Shown piece by piece: positions 14,882-23,235 of a stretch of 30,152 nt of DNA. Position 1 is the first letter of the stretch. Each line of letters opens with the position of its first letter. Source of the stretch: Bacilli bacterium (GTDB taxonomy: Bacteria > Bacillota_I > Bacilli_A > RF39 > UBA660); the NCBI GenBank assembly GCA_017519965.1, contig JAFWRK010000056.1:1-30152 (forward strand). The letters are read 5' to 3'. The notes under the pieces were generated by a model. That model had not been told where the DNA came from, made no database searches, and saw nothing but the letters and a program-made list of their open reading frames with translations. The translations under genes and the position numbers were made by a program.

Positions 14882-16960
14882 TCAAAATTCTTTTGGCATA
14901 CCTTCTTCTATTAATTTTTCTCTAGTTTGTAATATAATTGCAGCTTGTTTAGATGAGGGTATTCTTCCGCTAGCAACTGCTCTACTTGCTAATGATAACA
15001 AATCACTTTCCATTGGAGTAAGAAGTCTTTTGCCATCTGCCCATTGAATAACTTTTTTCCAATAATCATCCCCATAATTTATTACTGCAATTTCCGAGTT
15101 TAATTCGTTATCTACTTTTCTATCTTTCTTGGCTGCTACCTCGTCTTGTTTTTCAAAATCTAAATCTACTAAATCATCAACAAAATCCTGCTCTAGTGGC
15201 CAATCCAATGATTTAGCTCTATCCCAGCAAGCTTCTTTCTTACACCATTCTGTTACATTTAATATAGGTCTATCATCTAATGTAATGAAGTTTAACATAG
15301 CACGAGCTGTTTTTAACAATTGTTTTGCCAAAGATGGATACATTTTCTGTGTATTCCATATTTTCTTATAATCAATACCCATATTTGGATATTTCTTTTT
15401 TATTTGATTAATCGTAACTGCAATTGTATAAGTTACTATATTTGCTTTATATGCTTTAATCTCTTTGTACCAATCTTGATCAGCTATCATTTTATCTAAA
15501 TCTTTAAAAATTATTGCATAAGAAATAATTTTTTTATAATAGTAATCATTAAATTGTGTATTTGATTTTTCCCAGTCTTTATCAATCTTTTCAGCAAAGT
15601 ATCTCATACTAGATTGAGCACCTTTACTAACTATATGTGGTAAGCATTCAAATGTATTAATGTATTTAGATAGGTCAACTTTTTTAATTAATTGATTTTT
15701 AGGATTCTTTGTTTGGAATTTAACTCTTTCTGACTTAGTTAATTTCATTTGTGCTTGTGTATATTGTCCTCTAGCTCGTTCATAAAACCATATTGTACCA
15801 AATTGATCTCCACCCTTAGCCGGTGCAATTATTTTTCTAGAATATTCTTCTAATCTAATATGATAAGGATGATTTGAGAAGAAATCTGCCTCGTCAACTT
15901 TATTTTGACTATTCGCACATCTAGAAATTGTTGGAATCATTTCTTGAGCTTTTTCGTGATCAACAATTGAAAGCTTCATTGGAACTGATATTTTTGATAC
16001 ATTTTGCTTATCTTGTAAGACTGCGTTTGCAATTGAAGCTGTAGTTTGACCACCATTTATGATTTGTAAATCTTTAATTTTTGTAATTACTAATCCTTTA
16101 GAATTATTTTGTGTTTCAATTTCTGTTGAAGTAGCTGCAATACCATTATTGTATGCAAAAAACATATTTGGTTCGTTTAATATTGTATTTCTTATACCTT
16201 TATTAACTTTACCTTTAATACTTAGAAATGAACGAACATTTCCTTCCAATAGTCTAGAACCATATTCAATATACATGTTAGCTAATACATCACCTGGTAT
16301 TATTGCTAAATATGCATCATACTCATCATTATCCACTGCTTTAACGCATGGAATTCCTCCCATTGTTGATAAATCAATTTCTATACTTTCTTTCCCTAAA
16401 GTAGAACTATAGATATCATATAATCTTTTTATATCCCATACATTTAATTCTACTATTTTTCCATTTATTGGTTCCTTTTTGATATTCTTTACTCTATCAC
16501 TAAGCTTTCTATCGGTAACTATATAAAATTTAAATTTAACTATATCATTTAAATTATCAAATATATCTTTTGCTAATCCATAACCGATAGAACTTTCCTC
16601 AAAACCACTATTTAGAATATAACCATTGATACTAGCTTCGATAAGATATCTCATACTATCATACATTTTATTAATTTCTGTACTGGTTAGGTTTGTAGCT
16701 TCAGCATCGCCTGAAAAATCACTTACAAGAATTAAACAAGACTTGTCATATGGATCAAAATAATAACCATCCATAATCATTTTTCTTCCACGTTCACCTA
16801 TTCCTTCAAAATAGCCTTCTGTGAAATCATCAAATTCTTCTGCCGACTCTAATATATCAACAACAGTATCTACAAATTTACTTCTTTCGTTTGTATCCTC
16901 ACTTGCTGCAGATACTTTAATATCTTCTATTAATTCTGCTCTATATTCATCTAAATTCAT
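14882..16960 (-). CDS. AIPR family protein (abortive infection phage resistance)
   Basis: 692 residues of the AIPR family (PF10592), named after phage-resistance plasmid genes. Diagnostic blocks are NVRSFLSIKG (241-250), FFAYNNGIAA (267-276) and LQIINGGQTTASIANA (298-313), followed by RCANSQNKVDEADF. The family's biochemical activity is not settled; it recurs in restriction-like islands with Z1 and DUF4420 genes. The C-terminal 130 residues add a helical region rich in Asp/Lys. AGGAGG overlaps the stop region of the upstream DUF4420 gene (gap 10 bp), so translation is coupled. The first residues (MNLDEYRAELIEDI) are typical. Confidence 0.92.
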   Translation of the reverse strand: MNLDEYRAELIEDIKVSAASEDTNERSKFVDTVVDILESAEEFDDFTEGYFEGIGERGRKMIMDGYYFDPYDKSCLILVSDFSGDAEATNLTSTEINKMYDSMRYLIEASINGYILNSGFEESSIGYGLAKDIFDNLNDIVKFKFYIVTDRKLSDRVKNIKKEPINGKIVELNVWDIKRLYDIYSSTLGKESIEIDLSTMGGIPCVKAVDNDEYDAYLAIIPGDVLANMYIEYGSRLLEGNVRSFLSIKGKVNKGIRNTILNEPNMFFAYNNGIAATSTEIETQNNSKGLVITKIKDLQIINGGQTTASIANAVLQDKQNVSKISVPMKLSIVDHEKAQEMIPTISRCANSQNKVDEADFFSNHPYHIRLEEYSRKIIAPAKGGDQFGTIWFYERARGQYTQAQMKLTKSERVKFQTKNPKNQLIKKVDLSKYINTFECLPHIVSKGAQSSMRYFAEKIDKDWEKSNTQFNDYYYKKIISYAIIFKDLDKMIADQDWYKEIKAYKANIVTYTIAVTINQIKKKYPNMGIDYKKIWNTQKMYPSLAKQLLKTARAMLNFITLDDRPILNVTEWCKKEACWDRAKSLDWPLEQDFVDDLVDLDFEKQDEVAAKKDRKVDNELNSEIAVINYGDDYWKKVIQWADGKRLLTPMESDLLSLASRAVASGRIPSSKQAAIILQTREKLIEEGMPKEF

Positions 16961-16970
16961 ACAAAACCTC

Positions 16971-17894
16971 CTAATCGATTTTGAATTTTTCTATTTTTTT
17001 AATATATAATTCATAACTTGCTCTAGCTATTGAGTCAGGCAAATCATTCTCTTTCAATCGTGGAAATTCCTCGGTCACACCATAGTGATCAATTGATTTT
17101 ATAGAATAAACATATTTATCATATTCCGGAGCATAGAAGTATTTTCTCTCATCTAGTTTTTCATTAAAAGTATTTAATTGTGAATCATTTGAAAAACAAC
17201 TTCTTATTTTATTGATATAATCATTCAATTTTATTGGCTCGCTAATAGACTCATTACTTGGCTCTAATTTTACTAAAACCAACTCACCATATTCATTTGA
17301 ATCTAATTGTTCAATTGAACTAATAGTAACAGTTAGTGCATTTTCCCTAATTGTTTTTAATTCATACCATGTATCTTCAATTTCAAAGTCCTTATGAGAT
17401 AATGAGCTTCCTATCCATGATTCAAGGCTTCTATCTATTCCGTACTTATCAAACATATATTTTTCCAAATAAATTAATTCTCCCAATAGACCTCTAACTT
17501 CATTTTCAGATAAAAATATATTTTTTGGATTTTTGAACATGTTAATCCACTTTTTCCATCTTTCTATTACGAAGGCTATTGGAGAATAATCCTTTATATT
17601 GTAAGTTTTGTCAACTATATCACTTATAAATTGATAAAATATATCACTAAGTGAGTCATCCAATAAATTAAAACTTAAAACATAATCCCCATCATTTCTT
17701 ACCTTAAGTTCAACATCAATTAATCTAGTTGATTCAAAATCTAAATTACATTTTTCAGAAATAATTGCAAGAGATTGATTACCTTTTTCGTTATATCCGA
17801 TGTAAATATTTACCGGATGGTTAGGATTAATTCTTTTATAAGATAATGAGTTTTTACATTCGTTAAATTTTTCTTTTATTTCATCAATTGTCAT
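16971..17894 (-). CDS. PD-(D/E)XK motif protein, DUF4420 family
   Basis: About 307 residues. A typical DUF4420 pattern is visible: a beta-rich N-terminal half, then VRGLLGELIYLEKYMF (conserved Glu near 139), W-I-G-S, KDFEIED and WYELKT. Asp169, Glu178 and Lys180 make up the D...ExK nuclease triad. It is likely a nuclease subunit. The start at 17894 follows GGAGGAGAAG and overlaps the end of the Z1 gene by 11 bp; a longer in-frame start at 17927 would overlap 44 bp and lacks such a site. The Z1-DUF4420-AIPR order is a recurrent defence neighbourhood. Confidence 0.85.
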   Translation of the reverse strand: MTIDEIKEKFNECKNSLSYKRINPNHPVNIYIGYNEKGNQSLAIISEKCNLDFESTRLIDVELKVRNDGDYVLSFNLLDDSLSDIFYQFISDIVDKTYNIKDYSPIAFVIERWKKWINMFKNPKNIFLSENEVRGLLGELIYLEKYMFDKYGIDRSLESWIGSSLSHKDFEIEDTWYELKTIRENALTVTISSIEQLDSNEYGELVLVKLEPSNESISEPIKLNDYINKIRSCFSNDSQLNTFNEKLDERKYFYAPEYDKYVYSIKSIDHYGVTEEFPRLKENDLPDSIARASYELYIKKIEKFKID

Positions 17895-20613
17895 TTTCTT
17901 CTCCTCCATCCGTATCATATTCTTCAATTTTCTTTAATTCGATTAAATTAATTTTATATTTTGCATATTTAGTTTCACTATTTGCCAATATTGGAAATCC
18001 AACACTTATACCTATTAATGTGTTTGATACATTTAATCTTTCTTTTGCTTTAGCTTGATCTTCTACTTCTAATACATCTTTTAATTCTATTGGATAGATC
18101 ATCAACAATGGATTTCTAACATATTCGAAAAATACTTTTTGTGATAAACTTTTATTCTCATTTTCTGGGATAGAGTAAAATCTTTCTTTTATTTTATCAA
18201 TATCATCTTCAGTTAATCCAAATTTTGAATCTTCAGCAGTACCTAATCTGTTTCTTTTTCCAGAAATTTGTATCAACTCATCATTATGTTTAAATATAAA
18301 ACTTCTTTTTACACAATTAACTGTTTGACTATTGCCTATTTCAAAAGGAATATTTGATTCACCATTTATAAATACTACATCCCATTTATTTAGTTCATAG
18401 CCGCCATAATTATTAACAAAATTTTTGATTGTTTCTGTATCAAATGGGAAATTAGCATATGATGCATTAAAATTAGATAAGAAATCCAATATTAATTCTT
18501 TAGGAACATTTTTATATCCTCGCTTTTTTCCACTTTCTTCAAAAGAACATCCTGCAGCATCACTAATATCTAATAATAAATTATTAACAACTTCACGGTT
18601 TTTCTCATTTTTAAATTCATCATTATATAGTTTAGTAGTCTCTAAAAAAGTTTCACTTAATGATATAATTCTTTCCGCATTATTGGCGGTTCTCATCTTA
18701 TTTCTAGCAGTTACTAAAAGCGAATTGATATCATTTCTAACTCTTAATCCAAATTGCATAGGTGTCTTATCATTTTCTCTCATTCTTTTTACATCTCTTC
18801 GTAATTCATCTGTTGCGTCACTTATATGTTGATACCAAGATTTATTGTTTTCATCCATCCATACTTTGCATAAATCGTCGTAATTTGGTCTATATCCAAA
18901 CCATCTTCCCATTTGCATTAACGTATCATACATTTTAGAATTTCTATAAAAATAACTAATTATTAAGCCTTCTAATGTAAGGCCTCTAGATAAGCTCATT
19001 CCTCCAACGGCTATTACTCGATATCCAGTGTCTTCGTGTTCTTCATAATCAAGTTTTGTAAAATTATTTCCATTTACAACTACGACATCTATTGGCATTA
19101 TTGCTGAATCTAATACTTCTTGTATTTCTTCCCATTCATAATTTAAATTAGAATAATGTTCATTATATACTTTATATAAAAATTCTATATTATCATCACT
19201 CAAAGCATTTTCAACTGGTAATTTACTATATAAATGAACAGAATTTTTGATTTCATTTAAATAGTTAACTATTAATACCCCAAATCTATCTTGTATATTT
19301 ACAAATCTGCTAGTATTAACCATCATTGATCTGTGTTTCTTTTTATCACCACGTAAATCTCTAACTGCATTTGCTAGTAAAAACTCATTGATGGCAACCT
19401 TTAATGTTGGGGATAATTCTGAAATAAAATCATCCTTTTTATGATTTAATGGGAAATATTCTTCTCCATCATATAAATCTTCTATCATGTCTTGATAAGC
19501 GCCATTTTCACCAAATACATTTCTAGCGCCTATGTAATTAGATGGTGCATCTAAAGAATAAATATAATCTTTCGGGAATAAATCTTGACCAAGCATTTCA
19601 TCATCGGTATTAGGGTCTATAAATATATTGGCAAACGGAGTGGCAGTAAATCCAACATAACTAGCCTTTTCAAATAAATGTAACAACGTTCTAATTTGAG
19701 TATTAATTGCTGTTGGATTGTTCTCTGGATCATTAACATTAATTGATGCATTGTCTGCTTCATCATCAACCATTAGCATTGATGTTTCAATATATTGATG
19801 TCCTTCTTTTAAATTAAATAATTTTAACCATTGATTTAATTTTTTTAAAACTGAAACATTCTTCTTCAATACAAATAATACAGGTTCATTTAAAGTGTTT
19901 AATGTTAGGCCTAATGTGTTTGCAGTTGTTGTATTAAAATCGCTACTTTTTGATGTAAAAACAACTGGGTGTAATGTACTATCATATTTACCTACACCAA
20001 TATAATTATTTTCTTTATTCTTAATCATACCATTGGAATCCATACCAATGAATCCTTCATCTAATCTTGATTGCGTTTGTTGTCTTAATTTTTCAATTGT
20101 TCCAGTTAGTAAAATAACAACTTTATATCCTGCGTCTGCAGCTTTGCAAATCAATCCAGTATAATTTGCTGTTTTACCAGATTGAACATCACCAATAATA
20201 AGACCTCTTCTTTGAAAATTTTTATCTAAAGTTGGATCACCTAATAAATCAACTATTTCATCTGTAACATCATTCATTGTTCCAACTACATTTGGTGGAA
20301 AATTTTTATCCCTTAGCAAATATTCCTTATATCTATTCCAATATCCCATGTTTAAAGTTTTTTTACGTTCCATAAACCATGGAGCAAAATCCTTAGCAGT
20401 TATCGAAGTTCCTAAATCTAATTTAATCAAATACTCTGCATGGATTTCCTTCCTAACATTGTTTATTTCTTCTTCTGTTAAAGGATTTTGTACAAAATTT
20501 GGTGCATGAACAAAATACTCAATTATATTGTCAATCTCTTGTTCACTCATTCCTCTATTATCATAGATATATGTTGTTACTAAATTTTTTAATTTTTCTT
20601 CATTACTATTCAT
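17884..20613 (-). CDS. Z1 domain ATPase/helicase
   Basis: About 909 residues. A Z1-family (PF10593) superfamily 2-like motor: Walker A GLIIGDVQSGKTAN (GDVQSGKT at 141-148), motif Ia LLTGTIEKLRQQT, Walker B LMVDDEADNAS (282-287) and motif III GFTATPFAN (323-329). The later half has VIAVGGMSLSRGLTLEGL and QMGRWFGYRPNY, equal to motifs V and VI with the arginine finger. The C-terminal 250 residues have no motif I recognise. The start is ATG 20613, preceded by GGAGGATCTA and overlapping the GHKL stop by 8 bp. The motor presumably translocates DNA for the nuclease subunits; this is inference from family and context. Confidence 0.93.
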   Translation of the reverse strand: MNSNEEKLKNLVTTYIYDNRGMSEQEIDNIIEYFVHAPNFVQNPLTEEEINNVRKEIHAEYLIKLDLGTSITAKDFAPWFMERKKTLNMGYWNRYKEYLLRDKNFPPNVVGTMNDVTDEIVDLLGDPTLDKNFQRRGLIIGDVQSGKTANYTGLICKAADAGYKVVILLTGTIEKLRQQTQSRLDEGFIGMDSNGMIKNKENNYIGVGKYDSTLHPVVFTSKSSDFNTTTANTLGLTLNTLNEPVLFVLKKNVSVLKKLNQWLKLFNLKEGHQYIETSMLMVDDEADNASINVNDPENNPTAINTQIRTLLHLFEKASYVGFTATPFANIFIDPNTDDEMLGQDLFPKDYIYSLDAPSNYIGARNVFGENGAYQDMIEDLYDGEEYFPLNHKKDDFISELSPTLKVAINEFLLANAVRDLRGDKKKHRSMMVNTSRFVNIQDRFGVLIVNYLNEIKNSVHLYSKLPVENALSDDNIEFLYKVYNEHYSNLNYEWEEIQEVLDSAIMPIDVVVVNGNNFTKLDYEEHEDTGYRVIAVGGMSLSRGLTLEGLIISYFYRNSKMYDTLMQMGRWFGYRPNYDDLCKVWMDENNKSWYQHISDATDELRRDVKRMRENDKTPMQFGLRVRNDINSLLVTARNKMRTANNAERIISLSETFLETTKLYNDEFKNEKNREVVNNLLLDISDAAGCSFEESGKKRGYKNVPKELILDFLSNFNASYANFPFDTETIKNFVNNYGGYELNKWDVVFINGESNIPFEIGNSQTVNCVKRSFIFKHNDELIQISGKRNRLGTAEDSKFGLTEDDIDKIKERFYSIPENENKSLSQKVFFEYVRNPLLMIYPIELKDVLEVEDQAKAKERLNVSNTLIGISVGFPILANSETKYAKYKINLIELKKIEEYDTDGGEENDN

Positions 20614-22075
20614 TAGATCCTCCAATTTCAAATTTTTCTATTAATTCATTATAATTGCAGTATGGTTCACTCTTTAACAAGCTTTCCAAAACACTATTTT
20701 TATTTAATCCCATCTTTTCACTGTAATTTAAAGAGTCACATATTTCATTATACATTTCTTCTATTTCTTCTTCAGTCACAGTTGATGATTCATCTATTAT
20801 TTTTCCTTTAGAAGCATCTATGTATAGAGATGTAGATGGAAACATTTTTTCTAGATTTGTAATTATTTTATCAAAATATTTTAATTGATTTGAATCCAAG
20901 GACTCTTCGAATAATTGAATTTGTGGAAGGTCGCGATTAATTTTATATTCATAGCAATTATCTCTTAATTCCACTCTTTCCCAAATATAATTAATATCTT
21001 TATTATTTTTTTCTTTCCTTCCTCTATATTCGTGTACAGCCTTACTCTTAAATACTGATTCTTCTATACAAGAATATAAATTCTTCTTTATAACATCAGG
21101 TAAATGGACAGTACTTTTCTTAATATCTACTCCCCATACTTCATCCAAATCATTTGGGATATCTACCATAACTCTTGCAAGTTTACTTAGCTCTTCTTTA
21201 CGAGTTAGTCTAAACCAGCTTCCCCAAAATATTAGTCTTTTGTTTCTATAAATATAGAAACCTTGATTTGTCCTTAAATCTTCTTTCCCTCCCACTTTTT
21301 GTAAATCTTCAGCAGTCAGCTTGTTGATATACGGTAATATATAAGGTTTTATTCTTATTTTATTATCATTAATAGTTATAAATTGTTCTGGTAAAGGTTG
21401 AGTTCCACGATTAGTAGTTAAGAATGGATCTCTTGGGATAATCTTATTATTATTCACATATATATCTACACCATCATTTAAAAATCTATGAAATACTAAT
21501 GCTAAATGATCAATTGTTGAATTCATATAACTATTTAGTGTAGTGTTTAAATCATATGTTGAGGAAGATATTCGATCAAAATTTTCCAACATTAAATATG
21601 TACCGCTTGGTAATGCTTTTAGTAATTCTATTTGAGGTAATTTTTCAATTTCTTCACTGCCATATTCTAACAACATCCATTCTTTATTTTGTATTATATA
21701 ATCCAAATCCCATGAGAAACATGATATTGCACCATCTTTTTTGCTTGCGACAACTAGTTTTCTACATTGAGACAAGGAGGCAGATTTCATACCTAATCCA
21801 AATCTTCCAAGATCATTGTTTTCTCTTCTTTCAAGTGGATTTTTTGCCCCATATCTTAAAGCTTCTTCTAGCTCTTTTGAATTCATACCGTATCCATTAT
21901 CTAAAATAATTAAATATGGATTATCAATTGGACTTAGTAAAATATCAATTTTTGAAGCATTTGCACTTATACTATTGTCTATTAAATCAGCAATTGCTGT
22001 TTCAAATGAATATCCTAAGGATCTCATTGATTCAATAAGATTTGGTGCAAATGGAATACTTTCTCTTGCAATCAT
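20606..22075 (-). CDS. GHKL ATPase of paraMORC/MutL type
   Basis: 489 residues. The Bergerat ATP-binding fold is clear: E25...ADLIDNS (N-box, Asp33-Asn34), IILDNGYGM (G1 box, Asp59-Gly63) and DLGRFGLGMKSAS (G2 lid, about 88-100). An S5-like transducer follows to about 350. This matches the paraMORC group of MutL/Hsp90-related ATPases found in predicted restriction systems with helicases and nucleases. ATP-driven dimer closure around DNA is the likely role. First gene of the set, with AAAGGAG 9 bases before ATG 22075 and overlap with the Z1 gene. Promoter is not clear: TAGACA/TAATAG and TATACT are weak candidates at 22090-22120. Confidence 0.9.
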   Translation of the reverse strand: MIARESIPFAPNLIESMRSLGYSFETAIADLIDNSISANASKIDILLSPIDNPYLIILDNGYGMNSKELEEALRYGAKNPLERRENNDLGRFGLGMKSASLSQCRKLVVASKKDGAISCFSWDLDYIIQNKEWMLLEYGSEEIEKLPQIELLKALPSGTYLMLENFDRISSSTYDLNTTLNSYMNSTIDHLALVFHRFLNDGVDIYVNNNKIIPRDPFLTTNRGTQPLPEQFITINDNKIRIKPYILPYINKLTAEDLQKVGGKEDLRTNQGFYIYRNKRLIFWGSWFRLTRKEELSKLARVMVDIPNDLDEVWGVDIKKSTVHLPDVIKKNLYSCIEESVFKSKAVHEYRGRKEKNNKDINYIWERVELRDNCYEYKINRDLPQIQLFEESLDSNQLKYFDKIITNLEKMFPSTSLYIDASKGKIIDESSTVTEEEIEEMYNEICDSLNYSEKMGLNKNSVLESLLKSEPYCNYNELIEKFEIGGSNE

Positions 22076-22159
22076 AAATACAACTCCTTTAATACCTATT
22101 ATTAGTATATCAAAAATTGTCTATTTTGTGTTGATTCGATGGCTTTTATTGGCATAAAT

Positions 22160-22285
22160 TATTTCAAACATATCATGTCATTAATTTCAAATTTGTTTAA
22201 CAAAAGTGCTTTTTCTTTAGTTACTGCAACTACCAATAATAGAAGAACTGCGTTCCCCTGCATCCCCTTGCGGTTCTTTTTTTTT
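22160..22285 (+). ncRNA. Candidate small RNA with C-rich loop and intrinsic terminator
   Basis: A 9-11 bp stem (AGAACTGC 22244-22251 with GCGGTTCT 22270-22277, extendable by A-T pairs) carries an 18-base loop containing UCCCC twice (22254-22258, 22263-22267), followed by nine T. It is a perfect intrinsic terminator on the plus strand, yet no plus-strand gene ends there. C-rich unpaired UCCCC motifs are the hallmark of Firmicute Rsa-type sRNAs that bind Shine-Dalgarno sequences. A weak promoter (TTGATT 22131-22136, TAAATT 22155-22160, 18 bp) could start it; the 5' end given is a guess. Confidence 0.4.
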
Positions 22286-22352
22286 GATTTTTTTACGATT
22301 TATATACTTTTAGTAAAAATAAGTACTATTTCCATCCTACAACTTACAGGCT

Positions 22353-22410
22353 AGACCTTTGAATTTTTGACCTTTCGTACTCAAGGTCAAAAAAAGGTGA
22401 AGAAAGGTCT
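22353..22410. repeat. 58-bp nested palindrome with GACCTTT half-sites
   Basis: Outer arms AGACCTTT (22353-22360) and AAAGGTCT (22403-22410) enclose inner arms TTTTTGACCTT (22364-22374) and AAGGTCAAAAA (22383-22393) around an eight-base loop. The motif GACCTTT appears twice forward and AAGGT(C/G) three times inverted. No T-run follows, so it is not a plain terminator. It could be a recombination site, a regulator-binding cluster or a small palindromic element. Confidence 0.7.
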
Positions 22411-22477
22411 ATTAAAGTATTGACTTCTTCTCTAAAACCATTATTTTGGGTTTTATTCTAACATTCTTATCATAAAG

Positions 22478-22503
22478 AAAGCACTAACAATGGTTAGTGC
22501 TTT
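22478..22503 (-). terminator. Terminator of the TetR gene
   Basis: AAAGCACTAAC and GTTAGTGCTTT form an 11-bp stem with a four-base loop just past the TetR stop codon. T-rich on both sides, so it may work in both directions. Confidence 0.8.
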
Positions 22504-22504
22504 T

Positions 22505-23059
22505 TTAATACATTTTATCTGGTAATAATTTATTAAAGTAATCTAATAATGTATTTATGTTATATTTCTTGGGATTTTTTATATAGTCTAAACAAATATT
22601 AGTAACAGCTGTTACGTAGAACTTTGTAATTACCTCTGCAGGAATATCATCAGTTCTATCATTACTTTCAATTTCTTTTTGAATATCTTTATATAAAGTA
22701 TCATATATCATATCTATTACTATACTATTATCATTCATCTTTAATATCGGATTATATATTTCTATATTACCAGCAATATGATTTAAAAATATCTTAATTA
22801 CTTCCATATAATATTCTTTAGGTAGTAAATCTTTTCTATTCTTAATTTCTAAAGACTTTATTAATTGTTCCTTCAAATCATTTAATAATGATGAAAGTAA
22901 CTCATATTTATCTGAGAAATGATCATAAAATGTTGATCTATTAGTCATTGCCTCTTCACATATATCACTTACTTTTATATTTTCAAATGTTTTAGTTTCC
23001 ATAACTTTTAAAAGGCCTGTATATAGATTTTTTTTAGTTTTAATAATTCTTTTATCCAT
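22505..23059 (-). CDS. TetR/AcrR family transcriptional regulator
   Basis: About 184 residues. The N-terminal helix-turn-helix is typical: FENIKVSDICEEAMTNRSTFYDHFSDKYELL (about residues 25-55). The C-terminal helical domain is as in the YfiR/TetR_C_33-like group often next to MMPL and YhgE genes. It lies divergently 176 bp from the transporter gene with palindromic sites between, so it probably represses both. GGTGAT stands before ATG 23059; a TTG-started longer frame is not favoured. Ligand unknown. Confidence 0.9.
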   Translation of the reverse strand: MDKRIIKTKKNLYTGLLKVMETKTFENIKVSDICEEAMTNRSTFYDHFSDKYELLSSLLNDLKEQLIKSLEIKNRKDLLPKEYYMEVIKIFLNHIAGNIEIYNPILKMNDNSIVIDMIYDTLYKDIQKEIESNDRTDDIPAEVITKFYVTAVTNICLDYIKNPKKYNINTLLDYFNKLLPDKMY

Positions 23060-23075
23060 TATAATCACCAAATTA

Positions 23076-23104
23076 ATTATATTTTAAAATCCTACATTTG
23101 TAAA
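23076..23104 (-). promoter_or_regulatory. tetR promoter with operator-like TACATTTGTA
   Basis: Minus strand: -35 TTTACA at 23099-23104, 17-bp spacer, -10 TATAAT at 23076-23081. A palindrome TACATTTGTA (23093-23102) overlaps the -35. Confidence 0.65.
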
Positions 23105-23142
23105 TATATCATACATTGTGTTGGAAAATTATCCTACTTTAT

Positions 23143-23157
23143 CATACATTTTGTATG
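23143..23157. promoter_or_regulatory. Palindromic operator CATACATTTTGTATG
   Basis: Dyad CATACA/TGTATG in the tetR-mmpL intergenic region, related to the TACATTTGTA site at 23093-23102; further ATCATAC half-sites occur at 23109-23115 and 23160-23166. Likely TetR binding sites. Confidence 0.55.
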
Positions 23158-23185
23158 TTATCATACGTTAAATAAAAAATTGTAT

Positions 23186-23214
23186 TTAACTTTAGAGATA
23201 TAAAAAAATATAAT
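23186..23214 (+). promoter_or_regulatory. Promoter of the MMPL transporter operon
   Basis: -35 TTAACT at 23186-23191, 17-bp spacer, -10 TATAAT at 23209-23214; AAGGAGG follows at 23223-23229. Confidence 0.65.
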
Positions 23215-23235
23215 AGCAAAATGAAGGAGGAATTT

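Larger units (their letters stand above)
22076..22504. other. Gene-free right border of the defence island
   Basis: No supported protein gene. The stretch contains the upstream region of the GHKL gene, a plus-strand hairpin-terminator with C-rich loop (22241-22285), a nested palindrome (22353-22410) and the TetR terminator (22478-22503). Short plus-strand frames across it have no ribosome binding site. Confidence 0.6.

Noticed and set aside
4247..22269. Direct repeat of the tRNA-Trp 3' end as an attachment site pair
   Set aside because: Only CATCCCCT (8 bp) is shared with the border at 22261-22268, too short to support an att site.
22139..22354. 71-residue plus-strand frame at the island border
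   Set aside because: No ribosome binding site, and it reads through a strong terminator hairpin and T-runs; not a protein gene.
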